From Rhabditophanes sp. KR3021 (lineage: Eukaryota > Nematoda > Chromadorea > Rhabditida > Alloionematidae): a stretch of 64,000 bases of DNA. The DNA is taken from contig CAUJLY010000003.1 of NCBI GenBank assembly GCA_963281155.1, positions 1-64,000 of the forward strand, in the 5' to 3' direction. Positions 25,045 through 35,742 of the stretch are shown piece after piece (within the stretch, counting starts at the first letter, position 1; each line of letters begins with the position of its first letter). A program made the translations under genes and the position numbers. Under the pieces are notes generated by a model, which worked only from the letters and a program-made list of their open reading frames with translations, ran no database searches and was not told the origin of the DNA.

Positions 25045-25647
25045 CTAATCTTCACGCCAGGCGTTTTCTTTCCTTATCTAAAAATGAATCAATTGAATTA
25101 TTTAAATGAATGAAAAAAGTTATTTCAAATGACCTGTTCCTCTTCTTCAGCAGTAAAGTTATTACGAATGTTGAAGATACGTTGAATCTCATCTCATGAT
25201 TTACCTTTGATCGTGTTTGCAACAGTATTGCAGGTAACATCCAGAAGACCTTTAATGCCAAGATAATTGGCGGCTAAGATAAGTTCAAAGAGGGTTCCTT
25301 GTTCAACCTTTAAAAATTCAGCGTCCCATGACGGGATATCGTCAGTTCTCTTTTCTCTTGCTTCGCCTTCATCGTGATGTAGTGGATCATTTTTGTGGAA
25401 GTTACACCAAGTGATGACAAGCTTGAGTATATTTGAGTTGCAGTTAGGTAGTACTATGGGATCTTTACTGTTCATATCTTCTAATTGAGTGTCGATTCCA
25501 TCACCTAAATGAGATTGTTTTCAAAATTTGTTTTTTCTAATAATTACCGGTTAAAAAGCCAGAAAGAAATTCAGATTGCTTGACTACATCATAATCAAGA
25601 TCAAATTTTTCGTTGTCGCCAGAGAGAACGGAAAGCGTGTGAGCCAT
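25045..25647 (-). pseudogene. skr: Skp1-related gene interrupted by one in-frame TGA
   Basis: Skp1 links F-box proteins to Cullin-1 in SCF ubiquitin ligases. Three exons (25505 boundary: 25548-25647, 25134-25504, 25045-25077) encode a full-length Skp1-like protein. The N-terminal BTB/POZ-type fold, WCNFHKNDP, the acidic linker region, [40 protein letters not shown] and then DEIQRIFNIRNNFTAEEEEQ and IRKENAWRED are clear. Between GKS and DEIQ, where the family has a Pro or Ala codon, the sequence has TGA (25194-25196). Everything after it stays in frame. Truncation there would remove the helices that bind F-box proteins. A recent nonsense mutation is the simplest reading. Confidence 0.85.
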
Positions 25648-25939
25648 CTTTTTGTTAAAAGTAAGTTTAACTAAAAATATAAAGAGTTAAGACACCCCCA
25701 AACAATGTCCAAAATCAATGATAAAAATGTAAGTGTAATGACTTTGCATAGGCACACATCTTCTGCCAAATACTCATTTACTATATAAAATAACAATAAC
25801 CAATACAGTCAAAACCACAATACTGTTTAATGAAGACTTTATAAGCGATCAAATTATATGGGACCTTTACGATAACAGTTATCACCAGTCGAATAAAAAG
25901 GCATGTAAACATTTATGTGATCGTTCTGACAATAATTGT

Positions 25940-26360
25940 TTTATTGCCTTAGCATACATTTTTTATAGAATCTTTTCGTTATACAATCATCTCTTTGATA
26001 TAATATTAACACATACTTTCTAATAATTAACAAGGTAATAAATATGATGATACCACTTAGAAACATCAATGCATAATAGACTGTAAACTACACATTCACA
26101 ATTTCTTTAATTCTTCTTATAAAAATTGAACCTAGTATTATTAATATTGTCAATCCAATATAAATAAATAAAGTTCTTGATGATTCATAAAATTTTTTCA
26201 TTTTCAAAGCTAACACACCTTCAAATAGTTCCAAAAGCAAATTTCGAACATTCATTACTTATTTCACGTATAGTTTCAAGGAGTCTTACAATGTGATCAT
26301 TTGAATTGTTGAGATTGTCAAAAAAATAATTAAATGAGCAAGCTGAGTTTGTTAGTGTTT
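25940..26360 (-). pseudogene. Decayed membrane protein gene
   Basis: The minus strand reads SFNYFFDNLNNSNDH... and IVRLLETIREISNECSKFA up to a TGA. A shifted frame then gives a membrane span (TLFIYIGLTILIILGSIFI), an in-frame TAG, a second span (ALMFLSGIIIFITLLIIRK) and a basic Cys-containing tail. Two hydrophobic helices in one frame separated by a stop, plus a frame change, indicate a broken gene. Family unknown. Confidence 0.4.
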
Positions 26361-26719
26361 AAGTACAAGTGAATATTACGTAACAGATGATGCATATCTA
26401 AAATGTATGTAGCAATCTTTTTTGCGGATTACTAATTTTAGTAGGAATACGGAAATGGATAGATACACGAAACTAGAGATAACGGACATTATTTTTAATA
26501 TTGATCAAAGTTCTATAATTACAAAGTATTAAATGAATATAATTATCACAGTTTAAATGAAGAACTATGACGTTTTGTTTTTTTCTTTTACAGACAGTGT
26601 CATTTAATGTAAAATAACCCTTTATAACTGGATCATCAAAACAATCCACCCATTAATTCATATTAACTCGTATTTACAAAAACACTATCTATTTTTATAA
26701 CCCACTCATTTTCGGAATG

Positions 26720-27340
26720 CTATTTTCTTGGTGATGATGGTAAAAATGAAACAATTGTTTGAATAAGATTTTGACATAACTGAGGAAGTTCCCTTCCACC
26801 ATCTACATTTAAACCAGATAAGTTAGGGAAATGGTGTCGTATTAATATGCTGAACATGCTTATTTGATTTATGTAGTATTTTGAAAGATCTGGCAATGAA
26901 GCACTTTTGACTTTATTTCCTTAATACTAGATAATATTTTTAGCAGTATACTTGAACACATTCCACTAAAACTTTCAGGAATATCACACGAAAATTGGCA
27001 TAAATAAAAGTCTAAAGGCTCAATATGTTTAGCTCTTTTCCTGAAATATGTAGAATAGGGATAATTAATTTTAAAGTTTACTGAATATACACAGTTATGT
27101 TAAGTTTATTGATACAACTCCAATGAGATTCAGGAATTTCTTTCATTACTTTGTCAAAATCATCTATTGTTTTGATGGTAGTGTATCTGACTTTAAAACT
27201 GTACTCTAAAATAGATGTATAATCGTCAAGATTAAATGTTAAATAATGTTGCTTGCCCAGAGGCTCAATGTCATGAGCATTAAAATTATTTGTTAAGTTA
27301 AAACAATAATTTGATATATAAAGATAATATCACTATATTT
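26720..27340 (-). CDS. F-box/LRR-like orphan, partial gene (5' end not found)
   Basis: Three exons join in phase on the minus strand: from about 27340 to 27082, 26952-27040, and 26720-26929 trimmed to start at 26919 (introns 41 and 32 nt). They encode about 165 residues with a repeated leucine/isoleucine pattern (SHWSCINKLNITVYI, HFPNLSGLNVDGG, LIQTIVSFLPSSP). This resembles the C-terminal part of nematode F-box-associated or LRR-like proteins such as the fragment at 63.2-63.9 kb. No ATG lies in frame at the 5' end, and the S28 gene's last exon begins only 120 bases further upstream. The gene is therefore probably truncated or decayed. The function cannot be given. Confidence 0.45.
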
Positions 27341-27457
27341 GAATATGCATCAAGTATATTTGCTTATTTACACGATGTAGTAGTATTGAAATTTATTCAA
27401 ATAAACAATTCAACTACTATAAATTTAATAATTAAACTTTGAAAAGATTCGCATTTA

Positions 27458-30150
27458 TTAATAAAACAAAAATGCAATAGCAGTTGATAAGGCAAGCATT
27501 GATAGTGAAATAGTTGAGGAGGCTCCCATACTTCTTGCAACATATTTTGTAACTTGACCTTGAATGAATGTTCTAGCATTTGCAAGACCAGTTGGTTCAT
27601 TTTTATACGTTGGATACATCTAAATTAATAAATGGAATTGAAATTTATTACTGTTAAGGTGATGACGTATACATCTCAATATGTCTTATTTATTATATAT
27701 GTAGTTATATTGGTATAATAAGCCAGTTATCTTATTAACTTTTTGTTTGTCCTTTGCTCACGTGTCTCTATCCTATTTACCCATCGACCTCATGGGCTAC
27801 CTTATGAAGGTTCCACCGAGGTGGTGTCTTGCTACTACACAGTCACTGGAGGAAGAAGTTTATATTCTACCAACACCCAAAACAGGAGAGTCAAGATTGG
27901 AAGTCACAAACTAACTGAGGATTTGCTAACCCAGCAATGTAGTAGAGCCAAGATAGTTATGGGAAGGACCAGGAAAGGAAGATACGACGTCGCATGCCTG
28001 CAGATAAATGGAATGAAAAAAATATGAGGGTTCACAGAATGGTTGCTGGCACCTTTCTCTCCGACCCAGAGAACAAGCCACATGTAGACCATAATAATGG
28101 CAGGAAAAGGGTAATCAAGTTGGAAACTTGAGATGGATCACATCTTCTGAAAACGCGACGTATGCAGTTCGAAAAAGAGTATACAAATGCAGCCTAAGTT
28201 GGAGATTGTGGGAGTCTACAGATCCATGGTGGAAGCAGGCAAATCATTACTTGGTAACTATGTGAATAATGGTAAGATGATTGGTAAATATTGTGCAGGC
28301 ATGTTTATGCTGGGTTTAGATGGAAATTTTGCTAACTCTTTTCGCTGCATTTGCCTTAGTTAACTATTTTTGTTTTAATTTTTTGTATTAATAAATGCGT
28401 AACTAACATCTCCACAATGTCCGATTCCTTCAATTAGAATTGAGTATGTTTGAGTGGCAGTGTTGTTAATTCTTGGTACTGAACGAGTCCATTCATCTAA
28501 ACTTCCGGTAGGCAAAACAACATATGTTCCATTGTAATTACTAGCTCCAAAATATGTCTTTCCTCTTTCGACGGCGCTATTGATGTAATCAATGCTTACT
28601 GTTGAATCGAACATGTCAGTGCACATATCGATATAGTAGTTTAATGGAATAATTGATCCAAAAATATTTCTTCCTTGATCTGTTGTTTGCAAAAAGCCAA
28701 TTCCCATATTTTTATTTGCACAGCATAAAGCCATCCATCCTCTTGCTTCTAAAGCTGAGTTAGTAGTTAAATTCCAGTCAGTTACGCTGAGTTGTTTAAT
28801 AGTACCCCAATAGTCATTGTATATTGGAGCACCTTTTGGAACTCCGTAAAAAGCATTATACCAATCATTTAAAGCTTGGAGTCTAAAAATTGGATCAGGA
28901 TTTTTGTTGTCAATCATAGTCATGACTTTGCAAAGACCTGCCACGGATAAACCGTTTTCTGTGTTCTTATTTTGTCCATCGAATGTATACTATTAATAAT
29001 AAAATTAATTGACCAAAATGAATGTAATACCTGAATGACTGATTGGAAAATTCCAAACATTCCACTCAAGAAGTTTGTAATATCAAGTTGGGTAGATTTA
29101 TCAGCCAAAGGTGGTTGAATATTGAAAACCTTAGTCAATTTATTTCTTCCATCAAAAGAAAGAGATAATTGTTGAAGTTGAATGAATGATGCATTGACAG
29201 CATTATAACAATCCATGCTTGTTGTTTTAACAGAATCTTGGACACCCTGTGCATACCCAAAGTAATCAGTCTAAAAATTGGGTTTAGTCAAATAAATGTT
29301 ATACTTACTTGTACTTTTACAATAGCACTAGAACAAATACCTCCAGCAAAAAGATTTGCATATCTTTCCATTGCTACTGAAAATAAGAATGTGTTAACAT
29401 ACTCAAAACATACATATTGCTACATTAAATATTATTTAAACTTGCCCGCACACAAAGCTCCAGGATAAGAACCTAAAACATGAAATAAATGTCAGATATA
29501 TTTTAATTTACCTCCAAAGAGAATCCATTTCGGATTAGAAAACTTTTTGCTAGTTTCTGTAACAAAGACAGCCATGTCTTCTAGTGCTTGTTCAGGAGTC
29601 AAATATTGCAAATTTGGAAAAGATAAACTTCCAGTAGTATTAAATGGTTGAGAAGGTCCAAAGAATCTGTGTTCTAGTTGGTATAATTGAGCTGATTGGT
29701 TTTTGCCCATCACAACCCATTGATAATCGTCGTTTATTAATTTAGCCTCGGCCATTCCTTCCCCTCCGAGCATCAAAAAAATGACACTTTGTCCATCAGT
29801 TTTATTGAAATAGATTGAATTCGATTGAATTCTCTACGAAAATATTTAACTATATAAAAAAAGTTTACCTGAGACCATGTTCTAGTATCACTACTATTAA
29901 AGTGATCAACCTTTTGTGTAATCCAATCTTCTTTTATATTTGGGTAAGAAGGTGGGTTGGCAGCTTCTTGAGCTTCCTTTTGAAGCAAAGCATCTAGCCC
30001 ATGAATATTAGCATAATGGATTCTTTCGTGATGATTGAAAAAGGAATTTCTTGTGGATCTTCCAAACAAAAATGGAGGCAATAAATTAGTTTGTCCAAAG
30101 ACCTGAATTAAAGCAGAAACTAAAAAAGTGAAGGTAACCAAGTATTGCAT
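27458..30150 (-). CDS. S28 serine carboxypeptidase (lysosomal Pro-X carboxypeptidase / thymus-specific serine protease family), probably secreted and lipid-anchored
   Basis: S28 peptidases cleave C-terminal residues or dipeptides next to proline in lysosomes or outside the cell. Seven exons (29869-30150, 29512-29833, 29446-29472, 29309-29376, 29031-29270, 28408-28989, 27458-27619) give 560 residues. Seen: signal peptide (MQYLVTFTFLVSALIQVFGQ), EHRFFGPSQPF, nucleophile motif GGSYPG, GFLQTTDQG, catalytic Asp in LPTGSLDEW and His in GHCGD. Exon 7 completes the family's HC(A/G)DMYP motif and adds a C-terminal helix and a hydrophobic end (ISLSMLALSTAIAFLFY) like a GPI signal. Intron 3 appears to be GC-AG (GCGG|GCAAGT). 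The last intron (27620-28407) is 788 nt and contains an antisense endonuclease pseudogene. All triad residues are intact. Confidence 0.9.
27743..28363 (+). pseudogene. NUMOD4-HNH-NUMOD1 homing-type endonuclease, decayed, inside S28 intron
   Basis: Opposite to the host gene, this stretch (about 45% G+C against under 30% around it) encodes three modules in order. First is a NUMOD4-like region (YYTVTGG, LYSTNTQ, GRYDVACLQINGMKK). Second is an HNH core (RVHRMVAGTFLSDPENKPHVDHNNG, then NLRWITSSENA). Third is a NUMOD1/helix-turn-helix end (IVGVYRSMVEAGKSLLGN, KMIGKYCAG). The modules lie in three different frames: shifts occur in an A-run near 28018, near 28115 and near 28190. Such endonucleases are typical of phages, large DNA viruses, bacteria and organelles, where they promote their own spread. 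They are unusual in animal nuclear genomes. It could be horizontal transfer, old virus DNA, or contamination, but its position between two clean S28 exons argues against contamination. Confidence 0.8.
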
Positions 30151-30409
30151 GATTACTTCTTTTTTAAATGGCAGTGGTAATGTCAAGTGTTAAGAATAAG
30201 TATGCATGCTTATCACTAAGACGCGTCATATTCACTGATAAGATAGTACAATTTTTGTTAATTATGTAAAGTGTCTTTAAATACTGATATCATTTATATA
30301 AGCACTCATTTATATCAATCATTTTACGAGTATATAGAAAAGTAAAACCTTGTACATTGTTTGTAACAAATAAAAAATTAAACAGATAGCAATGTTTCAT
30401 ATTTATAAA
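30151..30409. promoter_or_regulatory. Upstream region of the S28 gene
   Basis: Contains inverted GATAAG/CTTATC-type words (TTATCACTAAG and CACTGATAAG around 30208-30245). Paired GATA sites are typical of nematode intestinal promoters, so gut expression is possible. This is inference from motif alone. Confidence 0.35.
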
Positions 30410-31113
30410 TCAAATTTAGATGGTTTATTAACAAAATTATTAGCATTAGAATGTCCAGATTCAATTAATTTTCTGTACTTCAAACGTTTAGACTATTCAT
30501 AAAAGTTGATAAAACGAAACCGATTGAAACTAATGTAAAAAGAACTGTTTTGCATTAAAAGCTTGTTTCTGATCCATATACTCTACATGGTATATATCAA
30601 CTTTCCCCATAGAAGCATAAGCTGCGTCTAGATTTAATCGGAGACAAACATTTATTGATGCTATTAACAATATAATAAAGCAATAAAGAATAATTCTGCC
30701 CATTGAAAAATACTAAATAAATTTAATTTGTTTGTGAGTAAGAAATACCTACTTTGTCATATTTCAAAAAATGAGAGCACAAAATGTGTTGAGTGCAAGT
30801 AATGAGCAATTAAAGCATAAATAAGTGATTATAATTGCATTAAATGATATATATCTTTAGAATCCATTCATTATTAGGAATTTCTTGAGAAAATGCTCTA
30901 ACCAAATTGATAAATCTTGTAGAAATTGTGTTCCATATAAAATAAGTAGTATTAGACAATTATTTATAAACAACATTACATAAAACCGGCAGAATATGTA
31001 CCACATTTTTGTACTATTCTTACGAATGTAAAGAAAAGGAAGAGATTTTGTAAGATTGTTGAAATAGTGCTCCATAGAAGGAGGAAGACATCATCGAAAT
31101 AATCAGAAACCAT
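30410..31113 (-). pseudogene. 7TM chemoreceptor-like pseudogene (array member on minus strand)
   Basis: From the ATG at 31113 the sequence reads MVSDYFDDVFLLLW, ISTILQNLFLFFTFVRI, matching the start of the two intact receptors (NYLDDIII..W, IS..LQT.FFFF). The frame breaks after about 40 codons. Later pieces still match the family: TM4 block (SMGRIILYCFIILLIAS), KVDIYHVEYM and RKLIES. At least two frameshifts or stops separate them. It is on the opposite strand to the rest of the array. Confidence 0.75.
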
Positions 31114-31135
31114 TGTTAAACAAAATTATCAGTAC

Positions 31136-31540
31136 TAATAATATGTAATATTATCATGGGCAAAACAAACAGCTGCATGTATATAGCCTCTCATAATACG
31201 TCCAGATTTTCTAGCTAAATATTAAATGACAATGCCTCTTTGATACCGGATGTTTTCGGATGACCTTTAAGAGTTTCTAGACTAAGATATTCATGTGGGG
31301 TCGTACTTCGTTTATAAGTTTTTAAATACTTAGCTTTTTTGGACCACCTTCAATACCAACCCAATAAATATCTTTTAAATGACTAAGAGTTTGTTATAAT
31401 CCAGTCATATCAGCTAATTTTTGTGGTCTTTTGTAAGTAGGTGTTACAATATTTATTAAAGCATCGTGTTTCTTTGAACCATCGCTAAATTATATTTTTG
31501 GTTGGTTAGTGCAAATGTTTCCTCATTTGCGTTTCTGAAA
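31136..31540 (-). pseudogene. GT43 beta-1,3-glucuronosyltransferase pseudogene
   Basis: The minus strand carries IVTPTYKRPQKLADMTGL, TLSHLKDIYWVGIE, then (other frame) TPHEYLSLETLKG, SGIKEALSF and AAVCFAHDNITYY. These follow the order of the GT43 core (TPTYKR...QLADLTRL...TL...LHWI; ...G...RN.AL; ...FADDDNTY). GT43 enzymes add glucuronic acid in glycosaminoglycan linker synthesis. Several stops and shifts are present, and the metal-binding DDD motif has become AHDN, so it cannot be active. Confidence 0.75.
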
Positions 31541-31989
31541 TTCACGAATAGACATTTCTAATTTTTAACCTTGCAACATGATAAATAACCCACAAAATGC
31601 ACTTAAAATAATAAAGTAGAGATAAACCATCTCTGAAATGGCTTCTTACCAACCACAATTCTTTAAGAGGAAGCCTGGTTTCAAAAGCAGTTTGCCACAT
31701 TTCTGCATTTACATTTCATTAATTAACATCACCATTTTTATTCATTTCAATGTTTACGTTATCGCTTTCTTTAACTCTTGTTTTTATCTAATTATTGGTT
31801 TCGTTTTGGAATCTTGTGTTAAGACATAGCTTTCAAAAGCTGTACATTTTTATCATCAGGTTATTAAGATGGGCGGTGTTTTTTGTGTTCTAAAGTGAAA
31901 ATAAAGTTAAAGAAAGTTATTAAAAACCTTATCACTTTGTACCGTGATCTATTAATATGTTCTTTAATTCCCTGGAAGGCCGAACTTTC

Positions 31990-32060
31990 AATTTTACCAA
32001 ACCAATAAGACAAGACTTTTTAGCTTTTTATTATAAATCAAAAAAGCATACCAAGAAATG
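31990..32060 (+). pseudogene. Chemoreceptor last-exon remnant
   Basis: AAGACTTTTTAGCTTTTTATTATAAATCAAAAAAG-like sequence matches the start of exon 3 of the intact receptor genes (ACTTTTTATC.TTTTATTTTAAATCAAAAAAG). It is followed by the same flank as the other units. The rest of this copy is too decayed to trace. Confidence 0.55.
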
Positions 32061-32261
32061 AATGGTTAAATGGCATACATACTTATTTGAATAAATCAAT
32101 TCTTTAAAAAGTTTCTCATACTTTAATTTGCTAGAAGTTTATAAATAATTTCAGAAATACATATTAAGATTTTCTGTAAATTTGTAATCTTTCATAAAAG
32201 AAATTAAATAACATTATATCAGCTAAAGAGAAAACTAATAAAAAGGACAGGGAAACGTTGA

Positions 32262-32450
32262 CTAATTCAACAAAACCATTTGCTGATACATCCGAAACAC
32301 GAATGCTATTATAAAGTTATTTGAATATAAATTACTAATCGTTCCATCCGTAAACATGCTTTTGAAATTATTCGTAGTTTAATTATATTATTAAGTTATG
32401 ATGTTCAGAAGATTTATCCATGTCACGGAAGAAGTAATAAATATTGGTAA
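32262..32450 (+). repeat. Receptor-array flank repeat, copy 1
   Basis: A block containing ACACGAATGCTATTA, ATTACTAATC.TT, ACATGCTTTTGAAATTATTCGT..TTTAATTA and ATGATGTTCAGAAGATTT recurs at about 34017-34195, 35270-35460 and 36940-37090, each time 3' of a receptor copy. Together with the genes it defines the duplicated unit. Confidence 0.7.
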
Positions 32451-32794
32451 AGTAATTTCTCACGCATAAAATAAAGTTATTACGAATACATTTAGTGCAA
32501 CAAAATATTGCATGACATAATGACTAACAAATATTTCTCATTCACAAAGCACATCAAATAATGCATATTTAGCTACAAATTTAAGGTAAAGAAACATTGT
32601 TTTTGAAAAAGTCAAACTTCTACTTATTTTATAATTGCTTTAGTTGTAAGTGTTTTAACATTAAGACTACGTTGTTGTGGACGATAGAAACGTTTCAGAG
32701 TAAAAAGGTTTTTATTGGCAGCGCTTAATATTTATCATTTCCGATCCGAAATCAAAGAAAATACTGGATAATTTCATCTTTTTTTAATTTAGTG

Positions 32795-33820
32795 ATGTTA
32801 TCCAATTATCTAGATGATATAATAATTTGTTGTTGGGGACTTATTTCAAACTCATTACAAACTCTTTTCTTTTTCTTTATATCTAAAAAAATTATTCAAA
32901 ATAATAGAGCATACCACACGGGATTTTATGCAATTTTAATATTTAATTATTCCTTAACTACATTGTATTTTTGGTGGGATTTTATTATGGTAAGACTAGT
33001 AAATTTCAGTGTCTTGGCTGAGATACGAAATATACCATGGATTGCAGAAGTTGATTTGTCCTTTGAAGCAGCATTAATTGCATATTTGTGCCTGAATTGT
33101 GCTATGATAGCAACTAATCGCTATTTCGCCTTGCATTATGCTTTAAAATACAATCAAGTGAGTTATAAATTAATATTCTCCAAATTTAATATATTTTAGT
33201 ACTTTTCAATTAAAAAAATAGTGGTGTATTGCCTTATTTTATTATTATTGGGATTGACAACAATAATTCTGCGCTGGAATTTACCTGCTGATTTTTTATT
33301 AGTGGATGGGAAAAAAAATATTTATCATCCCAATTATATTAATCAATCTCAAGTCTTGTCTGCTAGAATCATGCAAACATCATATGCTTCGTTAAGTTTT
33401 TTCTTATCCACAAACTTGAACTTACAGAGCATTTTAAAATTCAGAAAATTAGTCAAATCAAATACATTTAGTGAAGAAAAGAAAAAAAATGAGAAAATAT
33501 TAATTTGTTACGCAACATTACAAAATATATGTATTTTCATTTTCATTTCAATTTATGTCGGTAGATTGGTAATTTCAACCATACCTGGATCCAAACCTTT
33601 CAAATTCGGAACAGAGAATTTGACTAATTATATGGCATCTTTGCTTTCATATAACGACGCCTATTTCCTACTTATTTTTAAGTAAGTTTTTGATAAAATT
33701 ATTTTTAAACAAACTATTTTTAGTAAAACAGTAAGAAATGACTTTTTATCTTTTTATTTTAAATCAAAAAAGAAGGTGAATAACTCAATTGCTAAAAGAC
33801 TTACTCCGTCTCTTGTTTAA
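32795..33820 (+). CDS. 7TM chemoreceptor-like protein A (nematode serpentine receptor)
   Basis: Three exons (32795-33157, 33200-33681, 33724-33820) encode 313 residues, the usual size of nematode chemoreceptors. Several hydrophobic helices are visible, starting with LISNSLQTLFFFFI and including the end of TM3 with NRYFALHYALKY (DRY-like). Other marks are a long second extracellular loop (KKNIYHPNY), a basic third cytoplasmic loop (FRKLVKS, SEEKKKNEK), and a C-terminus rich in Lys/Ser. Family assignment within the Srg/Srx/Srv-type receptors is uncertain. A splice-acceptor-like TTTTTAATTTAG lies just two bases before the ATG, as if the mRNA were trans-spliced. Gene B (35743) is a close paralogue with the same intron positions. 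Confidence 0.75.
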
Positions 33821-33829
33821 TGAAATGTT

Positions 33830-34955
33830 ATTGCTTATTTATTTAAATAAATCTTTTTTTAATATTATAATTAATTTGGCTGATAAATATTTTGAATCCA
33901 AAGAGGTTTATGTTCAGAAGTTTATGAATAAATTTATATTTTCGGAAACAGTAACATTTTTTGTGTGAGTTTGTTTTTTGATAAAAATTAAATAACATAC
34001 TATCCGTGTAAGAAGGAAAAATTGACTCTATTAATAAAACATATTTGTTCCTGGTATATAAACACATGTGCCATTAAAAGTTTTTTGAAAATGTCTAGTC
34101 TCTTTGAATCCGAAAACGTGCTTTTGAAAATATTCGGGGGTTAAATAAAAAATATTTAAAGTGCGATGTTCAGGAGATTTGTCGATGTAATAAACATTGT
34201 TTATAATGAATCTTTATTACATAAAAAAGTTATATTGAGTTGAATAAATTTATTGTTGAAAAAATATGAGAAAGTAAACAATTTAAATAATTTCTTCAGG
34301 AACTAATCAAAGGGTCAATTATTTCGAATGATTCATTAAGAATAATAAGATTATTAAATAAATTTCTTTAACATCAACAAAAGCTTTGTTCATAAATGAA
34401 CTTGTCTCATCTTTTATAGTTTCTTACATTTTGTTATTCAACTTCCATATTTGTGGTAAAGATATTACGAATATAAGTACAGGAAGACTGCGTATAAGAT
34501 TCTTTACAATAGTTGAAGAGTTATCTACATTTTTATTATAAAATAATGTTTAAATTGAATTAGTTATTTTTGAACATTATTTAATTTTTCGAAGAATGAA
34601 ATCAAATTATTGCATAATTGCATATTCCTTAAACTGGCATTCTTCCAAAACAATATTAAGTCTCGAGGGCAGAGGGTTTAAGGTCAAAAATCTTGACTTT
34701 CCAGACTTGCTCTGCGAATGTGCATTAAAATAAACTTTCGAAAAAGTGAGTTTAATGACATAGTCCAAAATATAAGAGTACAAATAACCTACTTGAAGGA
34801 ACAACTAATAGTGTAGAATCACAAAGAGTCAAAAAAGCTTGCATTAATCAAAACTCTTATGCAGAAAAGGAAAGGCTCATTTGAGTAGGGATAGGTCACC
34901 TGTAAGGCGATGATAAAGAAAAGAACTTTCGAAATATGTATTTGGTATCTGGTGA
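33830..34955. other. Receptor-array spacer with flank repeat
   Basis: Holds the second copy of the flank repeat (about 34017-34195) and otherwise AT-rich sequence. Minus-strand frames at 33843-34067 and 34607-34804 have no support. Confidence 0.5.
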
Positions 34956-34974
34956 TAAAGTTAATTATGCAAAA

Positions 34975-35070
34975 CACTTTTCAGCAGATCAGTAAGAGAA
35001 GACGTCATGGCATTTTATTCTGGATAGTACTGTTAGATAGCTAACTCCCTCCCTTGTTTAACAATACTTA
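34975..35070 (+). pseudogene. Chemoreceptor last-exon remnant
   Basis: TTTTCAGCAGATCAGTAAGAG..GACGTCATGGCATTTTATTCTGGAT and the ending CTCCCTCCCTTGTTTAA match the acceptor and exon 3 of receptor B (CAGCAAAACAGTAAGACAGGAC..., ending TTGTTTAA). Upstream exons are gone. Confidence 0.65.
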
Positions 35071-35742
35071 ATAAAAGTTTTGATTTTTACAAAGTTGATA
35101 AATATTTTTAATTCCTCAACATGTGAGTTCAAAAGCTTTCAAATACACTTAAATTTTTGGAAACAATAAGATTTTTTCTAAATTTGTTATTTTTTATGAA
35201 AATTTAAATAATCCAGCGTCCGTTCAACACTTAAAATAATAAATAATTCAACGAAAAATTACCTGATTAAACAAAAACTTTTTTCTTCCTTGTATTTTAA
35301 ACACGCATGCTACTAAAATGTTTTTTTCAATTAATTACTAATCTTTTCCCATTCAAAGACTTACCTGTGAAATTATTCGTGACTTAATTAAAAATATTAA
35401 ATTATGATGTTTAGAAGATTTATTCATGTCACGGAAGACGTGATAAACATTGTTAAAGTACTTCCTGCTTCTTGAAATTAAAAGTTATCAAAAAAATATT
35501 TAGTACAAAGCTTATTTCAAAGGATTGCATAACAAAATTGCCAGTGAATGTTTTTCATTTACAAAGCACATTAAATTAAGTATATGAGGCTATAAATTAA
35601 ATAAACATTATTAATTAAAACCTGAAGTTTTATTTTAGAATGATTTCAACTGAAATTGTTTTAATCAAACTTATCATCAATGTTTCTATGTTTAAATGAA
35701 ATTTGTGCATATTTTAATATTTAAGTTTTTATTAATTTAGGG

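Noticed and set aside
25194..25196. Selenocysteine or programmed readthrough at the Skp1 TGA
   Set aside because: No Skp1 homologue uses Sec; the family has Pro or Ala there. No SECIS-like hairpin was recognised in the short 3' region. Nonsense mutation is simpler.
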